A stretch of DNA of 64,000 nucleotides from PALSA-1003 sp963791945 (lineage in GTDB: Bacteria > Pseudomonadota > Gammaproteobacteria > Burkholderiales > Casimicrobiaceae). The translations under genes and the position numbers were made by a program. Below are positions 42,830-51,673 of this stretch, in pieces; the first letter of the stretch is position 1, and every line of letters starts with the position of its first letter. The notes under the pieces were generated by a model. It searched no databases. It worked only from the letters and a program-made list of their open reading frames with translations, and was not told the origin of the DNA. The stretch is from the NCBI GenBank assembly GCA_963791945.1, contig CAWBUD010000002.1:2604001-2668000 (forward strand), in the 5' to 3' direction.

Positions 42830-45800
42830 ATGGCGAACGTCCGCGGGTTGGCACAAATCCACGCCAGTCGATTTGCGCTTTCAGTCGGCGCTGTACTCGC
42901 GTGTTGCTTGCTTTTCCACTTGCCGGTCGCGTCTGCGAAACTGGCTCCCATCCAGAAGATTCTCATGGTTCCCGGCTTCGCGGAGCCATTTGTTGCCACC
43001 CGACCTTCGACTGCGGCACAGGACCAAGCGCTTGTGAAGGCCATTGCTGTTTACCGGCAACGGCCTGAACCCGACGGTTTCGACGCGTTCGAGCGCTTTC
43101 TGAAAACCTACCCGACGACCGCTTGGCGAACCGCGGTCTTGACCAACCTGGGCTTTGCCTATCAACACCACGGCTATTTCTCCAAAGCAATGGGCGCCCT
43201 TCAGTTAGCTTGGGATTCAGGTCGATCAGCAACCGATCCGCGCGCGAAGGCCATGACAGACCGTGCGATTTCGCAGCTCATTAGCATGGAAGCCGGCTTC
43301 GGAGATCAGGGCCGTCTTGCCGCGTCGATTCAAGATCTCGGGAATCGTCCACTCTCCGGCCAAGCTAAGGAAGCCGTGGATGGCGCTCGGAAGAGTCTTT
43401 GGACTATGCGCAATGATCCTGGAGTTGAGTATCTCTGTGGCCCCATAGCGCTCAGGAATTTGGTTCGCGCTACGGACGCATCGAACAAGGATCTGCGGTT
43501 TCTCGACTTTTACCGTTCCGGGCCACGCGGCGTTTCGTTAGCCGAGCTGGCTCGCCTGGCCGACCAGGCCAAGATACCCTACCAAATTGTATATCGTGAA
43601 ACAAGTCAGCACTTCCCCATCCCTGCGGTCATTCATTGGAGACTCAATCACTACGCCGCAATCGTTGCCGAGAAGGATGGACGCGTACAAATAAGGGACC
43701 CGATGCTTGGCAGTGATCTGTGGGTCACACCCGACGCACTGATGGCCGAGTCTAGCGGCTATTTTCTAATTCCGAGTCGCGACATTCCAGTTGGTTTTCG
43801 GGTTGTCAGCGCGACGGAGGCGGAACAGATCCGTGGCATGGGTCCAACGTATGGCCAAGGCAAGACCTCGGCAACGACACCACAAGATGACAAGGCCAAG
43901 CCCGCGACTTGTGGACGCGGTATGTGTGGTTACAACTTTCACGAGATGCTGGTAAGTCTTAACTTGACAGATACGCCGGTTGGCTACGCGCCACGTAAAG
44001 GCCCTCCCGTTTTCGTTACCTTGACCTACAACCAGCGCGAAGCGACTCAGCAGGCAAATATTCCGCACTTCAACATCGGGCCCAACTGGAATCTAAACTG
44101 GCTGAGTTACATCGAAGACAATCCCGAATCAATAAGCAGCCCGAGCGCCAAGCGGTACGTCGCAGGTGGTGGCAGCATCACCTACGCAGGTTTCAATTCC
44201 GCATCAAATTCATTCGCGGCGGAAGCCCGCGATGCCTCGGTGCTCAAGCTGGTCAATACCAACCCGATCAGATATGAGCGCCGCTTGTCTGATGGCAGCA
44301 CAGAGGTCTATGACAAATCCGATGGTGCGTCGACAAATCCGCGCCATGTCTTTCTAACGCAAATCGTCGATCCTACAGGTAACGCAGTCACTCTGTTCTA
44401 TGACTCTCAGTTACGCCTGATATCCATTCTCGACGCGGTTGGGCGTGACACGACATTTTCGTATGGACTTAGTGCCAATCCGCTGCTTATTACGAAGATT
44501 ACGGATCCATTCAACCGTAGCGCATATTTCTATTACAACAACAGTGGTCAGCTTTCGATTATCAAAGATGTGCTGGGTATGATTTCGTCAGTGACTCACT
44601 ATCCAATCTATCAAAATCCGACTCCGAAGAAAAAGTATGTCGAAGGTTTGATTTACCAGTTGAAAACACCGTATGGCACAACGACATTCACATACGACGG
44701 CGACATAACCAACAACACGTGGCGCTCTATTCAGGCCACCGACCCTCTTGGGCACACGGAGCGCCTAGAATTTCGCGAAAACGCCTGGAAGATTCCAACG
44801 TCCGATCCGACAGTGATCAAAGCTAACATTCCCGCTTCGATAGAGGTCACAAATAATTATCTGGACTACCGCAATACTTTCTACTGGGACAAGCATGCGC
44901 TTGCAGTCGGGTATGACTATACCAATGCCAGAATCAAGCATTGGAATCATGATGTTGATTCGAGCGGCCAGCCAGTGGGCAAGCTGGCCGACACCATTGA
45001 GAGCATCAAGTACCCGCTTGAGAGCAGAATTTGGTTTAATTATGAAGGGAGCCCAATCTCCGACGCCGCCGGAACATTCGATCTGCCAACGCGCATTGGG
45101 CGATTGCTGGCCGATGGCTCTTGGCAGGTAACGCAGATCGAATATAACGCGCAGGGGCGACCGACGCAGATCATCGACCCGGTTGGTCGGGAAACGCACT
45201 ACAACTTCGATAGCAATGGGATCGATCTCACAGAGGTTACTCAAAAAACGTCGGCATCGGGATTTGATTCGATTCTGCAACTGTCCTCGTACGCTCTTCA
45301 TCGTCCCGGCAATATCGCTTCAGCCATGACCAGCTTTCCGACGGCTCTGACATATGCCAACGCTGGTCAGGTAGCATCCACCCGGTCTTTGCTGCGAAAC
45401 CATCGTGTAGATACGACTTATGTGCGGGATAACTTGGACCGCGTTACCGACATTTTCGTGGACGAGGTCGACCCGACAACTTCCACGCATATAAATTCGC
45501 AGCTGGTCTTCCATGTGACGTATGACGCATACGATCGCATCGCCACGTCGGAAACAGAGTCCGCACACTGGGTAGTGGTTTGCGATCAGAACGGCCGCTG
45601 CGAACGGGAATTGGAACCAGGCGACACGATCAAGTACGACTACGACGCGCTGGATCGAATCGTGCGAATTACTTATCCAGACGGTACGACACGCCAGTAC
45701 ACTTGGGACAAGCTCGACCTTGTCGCCCGAATGAATCGGCAGCAGTTCACGACTACGTATACTTATGATGCCCTTCGTAATCTGACGGCAGTCAGTAGCC

Positions 45801-47824
45801 CGCTCCCCGGATTGGTTACAAGCTACGGCTATTACGACAACGGTGCCTTACATACGCTGACAGATCCTGCTGGCAGAGTGACGACTTGGGAGATCGATGT
45901 GCAAAGCCGAGTGACGGCCAAGCGCTTTGCCGATAACACAACAGTCACGATTGCATACGAGAAGAATGCAGGCGGCGTCCCCACTACGAGCAGAATCAAG
46001 AGCGTAATTGATGCCCAAGGTCAAATTAAGAACTACGAATATTATGATGACAATCGCATTCACGCGATCAGCTACCCAAATGCGCTGCACCCAACGGCGA
46101 CTGTGAGCTTTACCTACGATCAATACTATCCTCGGCTGGCCGCGATGACGGATGGCCTCGGTACGACTACATGGCATTATTATCCGCCTTCCAATTCCGG
46201 GGCGAACTTTACCGGGGGCGGCTTACAACTTCAGCAAGAAGATGGTCCGTACGGCATCTCGTCGGACGGCAGCGCATACTTTCAATACGACTACTTCGGC
46301 CGAATCGTTCAAAGCAACGGCAGGTTTTATTCGTCGTTACCTCCCTCCAAATACGATTGGCTTGGGCGAATGGACGAGTACCAGACGCCGCTTGCCACAT
46401 TCGTGCAAGACTACCTGCGTGGAACCAGTCAGATCGTCGGTCGGCAAGCTGGGAATTACGCGACGTATTGGAAGTATGACAGCGATACGGACGATCGTCG
46501 GCTGCTCTCGATTTCCAACTCGCTTGAGGGACGCTCGTTTAGCTACCAAACGTCCCCTGAGAATCTAGTCAGCGTCATTACCGAGCGGCTGGCGGGGGGC
46601 CAACAAATCAGTTGGGGCTACACGTATGATTCAGCGGACCGGTTGTTGACAGCGCAGCCCTCGGTTGGCGATTCCTACGAATATACCTACGATGGCGCGG
46701 GAAATATTACGTCAGTGAGAAAGGGATCATCACTCAAGTTCGCCGGCTATAACAGCGTGAACGAGATCACCAATTTCGACGGTGTCCAATTCGTCTATGA
46801 TGCAAATGGCAACCTTGTCGACGACGGCGCTCGCACGTATCAGTGGGACGCGGAGAATCGGCTTATTGAAATTGGCTACAAAGCAAACAGCGCGCAAAGC
46901 ACGTTATTTAAGTATGACGGATTGGGTCGGCGTCTATCGATCATTGAAAGAAACGGAGCGACTCAGACGGAGTCGCGCTTTACCTGGTGCGGTAACAGGA
47001 TCTGTGGCGCAAGGAGTTTCAATGGCAGCTCTGAGGTGCCGACACGCGGCTACTCATTTGCCGGACAATCAAACATATTGAATGGGGGAGCAGGATACGA
47101 GTTCAACTACTATGGCCAAGATCGTCTTGCCTCGGTTCGTGACGTGATTTCAAGCCCTGCGGGTACCAAGATCGGTTCGTTTGATTACGATCCCTACGGG
47201 CTTCCGTTGCTATCGAACGCAACTAGCTCCGACGTTGAATTCCGCTTTGCGGGCATGTTCTACCATCAGCCGAGCGGGCTCTATCTGACGAAATATCGTG
47301 CATACGATCCCAGAACGATGAGATGGCTGTCGAGGGATCCCATAGGTGAACGAGGTGGGACTAATTTGTATACGTATGCGGCAAACGATCCCACCAACCG
47401 ACGCGATCCCAGTGGGTTGTACGATCCTCCCAACTTCAACCCATCAGGCATCGATTTGACTAGCGCTGGGCTCGTGCCGGCCGGTATTGCCGTATACGCT
47501 GCACTCACCGCTAAGGTTGAGGTTGTCATGCTCAATGCCGCTGGCGGGGTCGCAGACATCGTATCGCTTGAGGTTGTTGGGGAAGGGATAGGGGCATCCG
47601 TTGCAGTAGTCGGGGGCGGCACTGCTGCGGCGGGTCTGGGTGGAGCGGCTATAGTAGGAATCGGGATCGGGCTGGCGCTCGATGCCTACGTTTTGCCGGA
47701 TTTCTCGAAGTTGCTCTATGAACATCTCCACCCTGAGGACAAAATCCCTGCACCTTCGTGTCGACCGTGCCCAGGAGTGTTCCTACCCCTGACTCATGAA
47801 TGCATAAGTGGTCCACCGTACTAG
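42830..47824 (+). CDS. RHS-repeat protein with N-terminal C39-like peptidase domain
   Basis: A 1664-residue protein in the order: signal-like hydrophobic start (FALSVGAVLACCLLFHLPVA), helical region, C39-like cysteine peptidase domain with Cys203 (EYLCGPIAL), His274 (WRLNHYAAIV) and Asp290 (QIRDPM), then a long shell of RHS/YD repeats (about 380-1500; for example YDALDRIVRITYPDGTTRQY, YTYDGAGNITSVR). The RHS-core end is near residue 1500 (KYRAYDPRTMRWLSRDPIGE, YTYAANDPTNRRDPSG). The last ~130 residues form a unique tail with hydrophobic Gly/Ala-rich stretches and a Cys-rich end. RHS shells encapsulate C-terminal toxins; the tail here is unlike toxins I know. Base composition is lower in GC than the flanks. 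No immunity gene is seen downstream. Confidence 0.9.
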   Translation: MANVRGLAQIHASRFALSVGAVLACCLLFHLPVASAKLAPIQKILMVPGFAEPFVATRPSTAAQDQALVKAIAVYRQRPEPDGFDAFERFLKTYPTTAWRTAVLTNLGFAYQHHGYFSKAMGALQLAWDSGRSATDPRAKAMTDRAISQLISMEAGFGDQGRLAASIQDLGNRPLSGQAKEAVDGARKSLWTMRNDPGVEYLCGPIALRNLVRATDASNKDLRFLDFYRSGPRGVSLAELARLADQAKIPYQIVYRETSQHFPIPAVIHWRLNHYAAIVAEKDGRVQIRDPMLGSDLWVTPDALMAESSGYFLIPSRDIPVGFRVVSATEAEQIRGMGPTYGQGKTSATTPQDDKAKPATCGRGMCGYNFHEMLVSLNLTDTPVGYAPRKGPPVFVTLTYNQREATQQANIPHFNIGPNWNLNWLSYIEDNPESISSPSAKRYVAGGGSITYAGFNSASNSFAAEARDASVLKLVNTNPIRYERRLSDGSTEVYDKSDGASTNPRHVFLTQIVDPTGNAVTLFYDSQLRLISILDAVGRDTTFSYGLSANPLLITKITDPFNRSAYFYYNNSGQLSIIKDVLGMISSVTHYPIYQNPTPKKKYVEGLIYQLKTPYGTTTFTYDGDITNNTWRSIQATDPLGHTERLEFRENAWKIPTSDPTVIKANIPASIEVTNNYLDYRNTFYWDKHALAVGYDYTNARIKHWNHDVDSSGQPVGKLADTIESIKYPLESRIWFNYEGSPISDAAGTFDLPTRIGRLLADGSWQVTQIEYNAQGRPTQIIDPVGRETHYNFDSNGIDLTEVTQKTSASGFDSILQLSSYALHRPGNIASAMTSFPTALTYANAGQVASTRSLLRNHRVDTTYVRDNLDRVTDIFVDEVDPTTSTHINSQLVFHVTYDAYDRIATSETESAHWVVVCDQNGRCERELEPGDTIKYDYDALDRIVRITYPDGTTRQYTWDKLDLVARMNRQQFTTTYTYDALRNLTAVSSPLPGLVTSYGYYDNGALHTLTDPAGRVTTWEIDVQSRVTAKRFADNTTVTIAYEKNAGGVPTTSRIKSVIDAQGQIKNYEYYDDNRIHAISYPNALHPTATVSFTYDQYYPRLAAMTDGLGTTTWHYYPPSNSGANFTGGGLQLQQEDGPYGISSDGSAYFQYDYFGRIVQSNGRFYSSLPPSKYDWLGRMDEYQTPLATFVQDYLRGTSQIVGRQAGNYATYWKYDSDTDDRRLLSISNSLEGRSFSYQTSPENLVSVITERLAGGQQISWGYTYDSADRLLTAQPSVGDSYEYTYDGAGNITSVRKGSSLKFAGYNSVNEITNFDGVQFVYDANGNLVDDGARTYQWDAENRLIEIGYKANSAQSTLFKYDGLGRRLSIIERNGATQTESRFTWCGNRICGARSFNGSSEVPTRGYSFAGQSNILNGGAGYEFNYYGQDRLASVRDVISSPAGTKIGSFDYDPYGLPLLSNATSSDVEFRFAGMFYHQPSGLYLTKYRAYDPRTMRWLSRDPIGERGGTNLYTYAANDPTNRRDPSGLYDPPNFNPSGIDLTSAGLVPAGIAVYAALTAKVEVVMLNAAGGVADIVSLEVVGEGIGASVAVVGGGTAAAGLGGAAIVGIGIGLALDAYVLPDFSKLLYEHLHPEDKIPAPSCRPCPGVFLPLTHECISGPPY

Positions 47825-48150
47825 CCGGAGGGAGGCACTGCTGCGCTGGCTATCTGGGAGCTGGCGCATTCGGAATTAAAACGGGGCCAGGCTCAATTTC
47901 AGATCATGGCCACCACACAGGCCAAGCGCCAAACGGTACGGCATGACAACGGGTTCCCAAGCTAGAGGCGTGCTGACTGCCACTTGAAGGACTATTCGGT
48001 GTAAGGCGGTCAGCTTATCATTCCATGGGCTGGCGCCCGCATTGGTTGTGCCAGGCGCACCCCACAGCAGGTAGGTTGCCGTGCGCACGGTCCGTAACCC
48101 CGGCGTAACCCCGGAAAGCCCGGTTAGTGATTACTCGCGCTAACAGGCAT
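47825..48150. other. Spacer between the RHS gene and IS481
   Basis: No convincing gene or immunity protein is seen in these 326 bases; only short frames of poor composition exist. Any downstream partner of the RHS gene may have been lost when the IS inserted. Confidence 0.55.
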
Positions 48151-49443
48151 TGTGCTTCCTGAGACACGGGTAACACTTCATTCCGGGCACATGGGTAACA
48201 CTTCTGCGCTTTGCGGGGAGAACGCAAAGTGCCTTGGAAGGAGTGTTGCCCGATGGATGAACGGCTCCGATTCGTGGCCCGATTGCTCGAGGGCGAGAAG
48301 ATGGCGGCCCTGTGTCGCGAGTTTAATGTCTCGCGCAAGACCGGTTACAAGATCTTCCAGCGCTACAAGGATTGCGGGCTCGAAGGACTGACCGATCGCT
48401 CGCGTCGGCCGTACCGGCAGGCGAACCAGCTACCCTTTCAGATCGAGAGCCTGATCGTGCAGCTCAAGCGCGAATACCCCAGTTGGGGCGCGCCGAAAAT
48501 CCGCGACAAGCTCCGGCGCAGACATCACGATATCCAGACCCCGGCGATCAGCACCGTGCACGCGGTGCTCAATCGCCATGGGCTGGTCAGCCGCGGCCGC
48601 AAGCGCCGCTACCACGCTCAGGGCACCGCCCTGTCCAAGCCGCTGCTGCCCAATGATCTGTGGTGCGCCGACTACAAAGGCGAGTTCATGCTCGCTGATC
48701 GACGCTATTGCTACCCGCTCACCATCAGCGACTTCGCCAGTCGCTACCTCTTCAGCTGTGAGGCGCTTTCCAGCACCAAGGAAACCTACGCCTTCACCGT
48801 CTTCGAGCGGGTGTTCAAAGACTTCGGGCTGCCCAAAGCCATCCGCACCGACAACGGCGTGCCCTTCGCCAGTCCCCACGCGCTCTTCGGCTTGAGCAAG
48901 CTTGCCGTGTGGTGGTTGCGCCTCGGCATCCACATCGAGCGCATCAAACCTGGCCATCCGGCGCAGAATGGCCGCCACGAGCGCATCCATCTGACCTTGA
49001 AGAAGGAAACCACCAAACCCGCCGCGCAGAACTTCCTCCAGCAACAGGCGCGCTTCGATGACTTCCTCGACTGCTACAACGACGAGCGCCCGCACCAAGC
49101 GCTCGATATGAAGTATCCCGCGGAGCTCTACCAACGCTCACCACGCCCGTATCACGGGCTCGATGCGCTGGACTACCCCCTCCACGACCGCACCCTCACC
49201 GTCACCCAGTGCGGCCGCATCTGCTTCGGACGCCGCAAGATCAATCTGAGCACGGTGTTTGCCGGTCAGAATGTCGGGGTCAAGGAAGTCAGCGATAAAA
49301 TCTGGCTGGTGAGCTTTATGGATTACGACTTGGGGTTCTTCGACCACGAGACCGGTCGTCTCGGGTGCGCGGAGAACCCCTTCGCCGCAAAAGTGTTACC
49401 CATGTCTCCGGTATAAACCGTTACCCATGTGACCGGAATGCAC
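48151..49443. mobile_element. IS481-family insertion sequence
   Basis: The ends match as imperfect inverted repeats of about 50 bases: left TGCTTCCTGAGACACGGGTA.. and right (reverse) TGCATTCCGGTCACATGGGT.., each with two copies of an ACAYGGGTAAC motif. The right end lies about 11 bases from the 3' end of tRNA-Phe. One intact transposase gene is inside. Exact end bases are uncertain by one or two. Confidence 0.85.
48253..49416 (+). CDS. IS481-family transposase
   Basis: The 387-residue protein has an N-terminal helix-turn-helix region (MAALCREFNVSRKTGYKIFQ, LTDRSRRPYRQ) and an rve-type integrase core with DDE residues: Asp in NDLWCADYKGEF, Asp in AIRTDNGVPF and Glu in AQNGRHERIHLTLKKE, followed by CYNDERPHQAL. 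Uninterrupted, so probably functional. The start at MDERLRF is chosen because the family begins there; the frame is open 42 bases further upstream. Confidence 0.93.
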   Translation: MDERLRFVARLLEGEKMAALCREFNVSRKTGYKIFQRYKDCGLEGLTDRSRRPYRQANQLPFQIESLIVQLKREYPSWGAPKIRDKLRRRHHDIQTPAISTVHAVLNRHGLVSRGRKRRYHAQGTALSKPLLPNDLWCADYKGEFMLADRRYCYPLTISDFASRYLFSCEALSSTKETYAFTVFERVFKDFGLPKAIRTDNGVPFASPHALFGLSKLAVWWLRLGIHIERIKPGHPAQNGRHERIHLTLKKETTKPAAQNFLQQQARFDDFLDCYNDERPHQALDMKYPAELYQRSPRPYHGLDALDYPLHDRTLTVTQCGRICFGRRKINLSTVFAGQNVGVKEVSDKIWLVSFMDYDLGFFDHETGRLGCAENPFAAKVLPMSPV

Positions 49444-49453
49444 CCATAGAATC

Positions 49454-49529
49454 TGGTGGCCAAGGGCGGAATTGAACCACCGACACACGGATTTTCAGTC
49501 CGCTGCTCTACCAACTGAGCTACTTGGCC
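49454..49529 (-). tRNA. tRNA-Phe (GAA)
   Basis: On the minus strand GGCCAAG pairs with CTTGGCC in the acceptor stem, followed by A-CCA encoded in DNA. The D arm has AGCTCAGTTGGTAGAGC, the anticodon loop CTGAAAA gives GAA, and the T arm has GGTTCAATTCC. 76 nt, all features intact. The IS481 right end lies just beyond its 3' end, at the border of the atypical region. Confidence 0.97.
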
Positions 49530-49708
49530 TTTTGCTGCAACCAACGAAATAGTGGCCACGACAGGCGTGGCCAAGTGGCGGATTTTACCAGATCGCGCCC
49601 ATCCTCCGCGACCCCTCGAAGCCTCCTCCGCAGGACGCTGAATTCGCGTCCCAATTCGAGCCCTCGAGGACAGGCTTTTGGTGGGGCAAACGCCCCCGGC
49701 GTTGGACG

Positions 49709-50590
49709 CTATTCGCTGAAGAACGCCAACAGCTCCGCGAACGTGTCGTCCGGCGCTTCTTCCGCGAGGTAGTGTCCGCACGGAAGCATTTTGCCACGCA
49801 CGTCGCGCGCAACCGCATTCCAGTCCGCGATCGGATCGAACAGCCGGTGGACGACGCCCTTCCCGCCCCACAGAGCGAGCAGCCGACACCCGAGCTTTGT
49901 CGCCGCATCGGCGGCGTCGTGCTCGAGGTCGATCGTGGCGGACGCGCGATAGTCCTCGCAGCTTGCGTGGATCGTCGCCGGATCGCGAAAGCAGCGTTCG
50001 TATTCTGCGTAGGCACGGGCGTCGAAATGCTCGAGCCCCGATCCCCAGCCGCCGAGCTTCTTCCGCAGGTAATAAGCCGGATCGGCGCCGATCAGGCGTT
50101 CCGGAAGGTCGTAGGGCTGGATCAGGAAGAACCAGTGGTAGTACGCGGTCGCGAACGCCTTGTCGGTCTTCGCGTACATCGCCGCGGTAGGCGAAATGTC
50201 CAGCACGGCCAGCCGCTCGACGCGCTCCGCGTGATCGCGCGCGAGCCGATGCGCCACGCGCGCTCCGCGATCGTGTCCCGCTAGGAAGAACCGGCGAAAG
50301 CCCAGCGTCTGCATCACCTCGACCTGGTCCAAAGCCATCCCGCGCTTCGAATACGGCGCGTGATCGGGGGCGCTCGCCGGCTTGGCCGAATCCCCATAGC
50401 CGCGCAGGTCGCTGCAGACGACGGTAAAGTGCTCTGCAAGTCGCGGCGCGACGCGATGCCACATCGCGTGGGTCTGAGGATAGCCGTGCAGGAGCAGCAA
50501 AGGCGGTCCGCGACCGCCGATCAGGAGATTGATCTCGGCGCCGGTCGTCGCGATGCGCCTCGGTTCGAACCCAGGAAAGAACGCGGTCAT
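49709..50590 (-). CDS. Haloacetate (fluoroacetate) dehalogenase-like alpha/beta hydrolase
   Basis: The 293-residue protein has the nucleophile Asp107 in LAGHDRGARVAHRLA; the Arg residues of D-R-G-x-R, the His152-Trp153 pair in YYHWFFLIQPYD, Tyr214 in SCEDYRA and catalytic His273 in LPCGHYLAEE correspond to the fluoroacetate dehalogenase set (carboxylate-binding arginines and halide-binding His-Trp-Tyr, recalled from the Rhodopseudomonas enzyme). It would hydrolyse haloacetates to glycolate. Starts MTAFFPGFEPRRIATTGAEI, typical for the family. It is followed by an Ldh2-type dehydrogenase, 32 bases away in the upstream direction. Confidence 0.85.
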   Translation of the reverse strand: MTAFFPGFEPRRIATTGAEINLLIGGRGPPLLLLHGYPQTHAMWHRVAPRLAEHFTVVCSDLRGYGDSAKPASAPDHAPYSKRGMALDQVEVMQTLGFRRFFLAGHDRGARVAHRLARDHAERVERLAVLDISPTAAMYAKTDKAFATAYYHWFFLIQPYDLPERLIGADPAYYLRKKLGGWGSGLEHFDARAYAEYERCFRDPATIHASCEDYRASATIDLEHDAADAATKLGCRLLALWGGKGVVHRLFDPIADWNAVARDVRGKMLPCGHYLAEEAPDDTFAELLAFFSE

Positions 50591-50622
50591 TCGCGTTGCG
50601 TTCGTTCGCGCAATCGACTCGC

Positions 50623-51672
50623 TCAGATCAGCATCGCCTCGACGCGCTCGCGAGCCAGCCCGACCGACGTCGCAGCGGCGATCAGGTCGGCGCGGGTCGC
50701 GTCGTCGAGCGGGATGCCGTGGCGTTCGCGATCGACGCGAGTCAAGCGCTCCACTTCACCCGGCAGCATGACCGGAGCGTCCGCGCGCGCCGGGGGCGAG
50801 GCCTTCACCCAGGCGACGAAGCGCGCAATCTCTGCCGGCACGGTGCGTTCCGTATCGTAGACGCCCGGCGCGATGTAGATCGACAGCATGTTGTTCCGCA
50901 GCACCGTGTCGGCCGGGTCGGAGCTTCGCCCGGTCGAAATCGCTCCGGCGAGAAGGTCGGTGACGATCGACAGCGCGGAGCCCTTGTGCGCGCCGACGGT
51001 GAGCAGCGCGCCGCCGTCGTAGAAATCCCTCGGCTCGGTCGTCGCCCACCCATGCGAATCGATAATCCATCCTTCGGGAACCTGCTCGCCGCGGTTGAGC
51101 GCCACCATGAGCTTCCCTTCGGCCGCCATCGACGTGGTCATGTCGACGATGATCGGCTCGCTCCCGGGAACCGGGACGCCAATCGTTATCGGGTTCGTCG
51201 AGAGCCGGCGATCGCTGCCGCCGAACGGCGCGACGCGCTGCGCTCCCGACGTATTCAGGAAGTGCAGCGAAACCTGTCCGACTGCGGCGGCGAGCTCCGC
51301 CCAGTCGCCGACGCGACCGAGATGTCCGCAGTTGCGCAAGCCCACCATCGCGATGCCGCTTTTCGCGGCTTTGCGCGTCCCGAGCGCGCCGGCGAATTCG
51401 CCGACGACCTGCCCGAAGCCTCGATTGCCGTCGACGATCGCGATGGCGTCGCTCTCGAAGACGACCGTCGGCGTCTGGTTGGCCCTCACCCAGCCCTTGC
51501 GCATCCATTCCAGGTACTTGCCGACGCGCAACACGCCGTGCGAATCATGCCCCACGAGATTCGAATCGACGAGTCGACGGGCAATGGTAGCCGCCTCCTC
51601 GCGGTGGCAGCCGGCCGCGTGCATGATTTCCGTAACGAGCTCGATCAGCCGCGAACCGGAAATCGAATGCAC
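50623..51672 (-). CDS. Ldh2-family NAD(P)-dependent malate/lactate/ureidoglycolate-type dehydrogenase
   Basis: The 349-residue protein has the Ldh2/MDG pattern: NLVGHDSHGVLRVGKYLEWM, IAIVDGNRGFGQVVGEFAG, FGGSDRRLSTNPITIGVPVP and VGAHKGSALSIVTDLLAGAI. The family reduces or oxidises 2-keto/2-hydroxy acids. GTG at 51672 lies 1 base after the dehydratase stop and matches the usual N-terminus (HSISGSRLIELV); an earlier in-frame ATG at 51729 adds a poorly conserved basic tail. With the IlvD/Edd dehydratase upstream it probably belongs to a sugar-acid pathway. Confidence 0.88.
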   Translation of the reverse strand: MHSISGSRLIELVTEIMHAAGCHREEAATIARRLVDSNLVGHDSHGVLRVGKYLEWMRKGWVRANQTPTVVFESDAIAIVDGNRGFGQVVGEFAGALGTRKAAKSGIAMVGLRNCGHLGRVGDWAELAAAVGQVSLHFLNTSGAQRVAPFGGSDRRLSTNPITIGVPVPGSEPIIVDMTTSMAAEGKLMVALNRGEQVPEGWIIDSHGWATTEPRDFYDGGALLTVGAHKGSALSIVTDLLAGAISTGRSSDPADTVLRNNMLSIYIAPGVYDTERTVPAEIARFVAWVKASPPARADAPVMLPGEVERLTRVDRERHGIPLDDATRADLIAAATSVGLARERVEAMLI

Positions 51673-51673
51673 G

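Larger units (their letters stand above)
27814..49453. mobile_element. Putative eroded genomic island ending at tRNA-Phe
   Basis: From the end of the RsbW-like gene to the 3' end of tRNA-Phe the sequence changes character: lower GC, long spacers, small genes, gene fragments, two transposase loci, cassette-like att sites and an RHS gene, with a tyrosine-recombinase remnant at the left end. Genes on both sides are compact and GC-rich. I could not find a copy of the tRNA 3' end at the left edge, so the exact borders and a single integration event are not shown. It may be several insertions accumulated at one site. Confidence 0.5.

Noticed and set aside
47825..48150. Immunity gene for the RHS protein
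   Set aside because: Only short frames of poor composition exist before the IS481 element.
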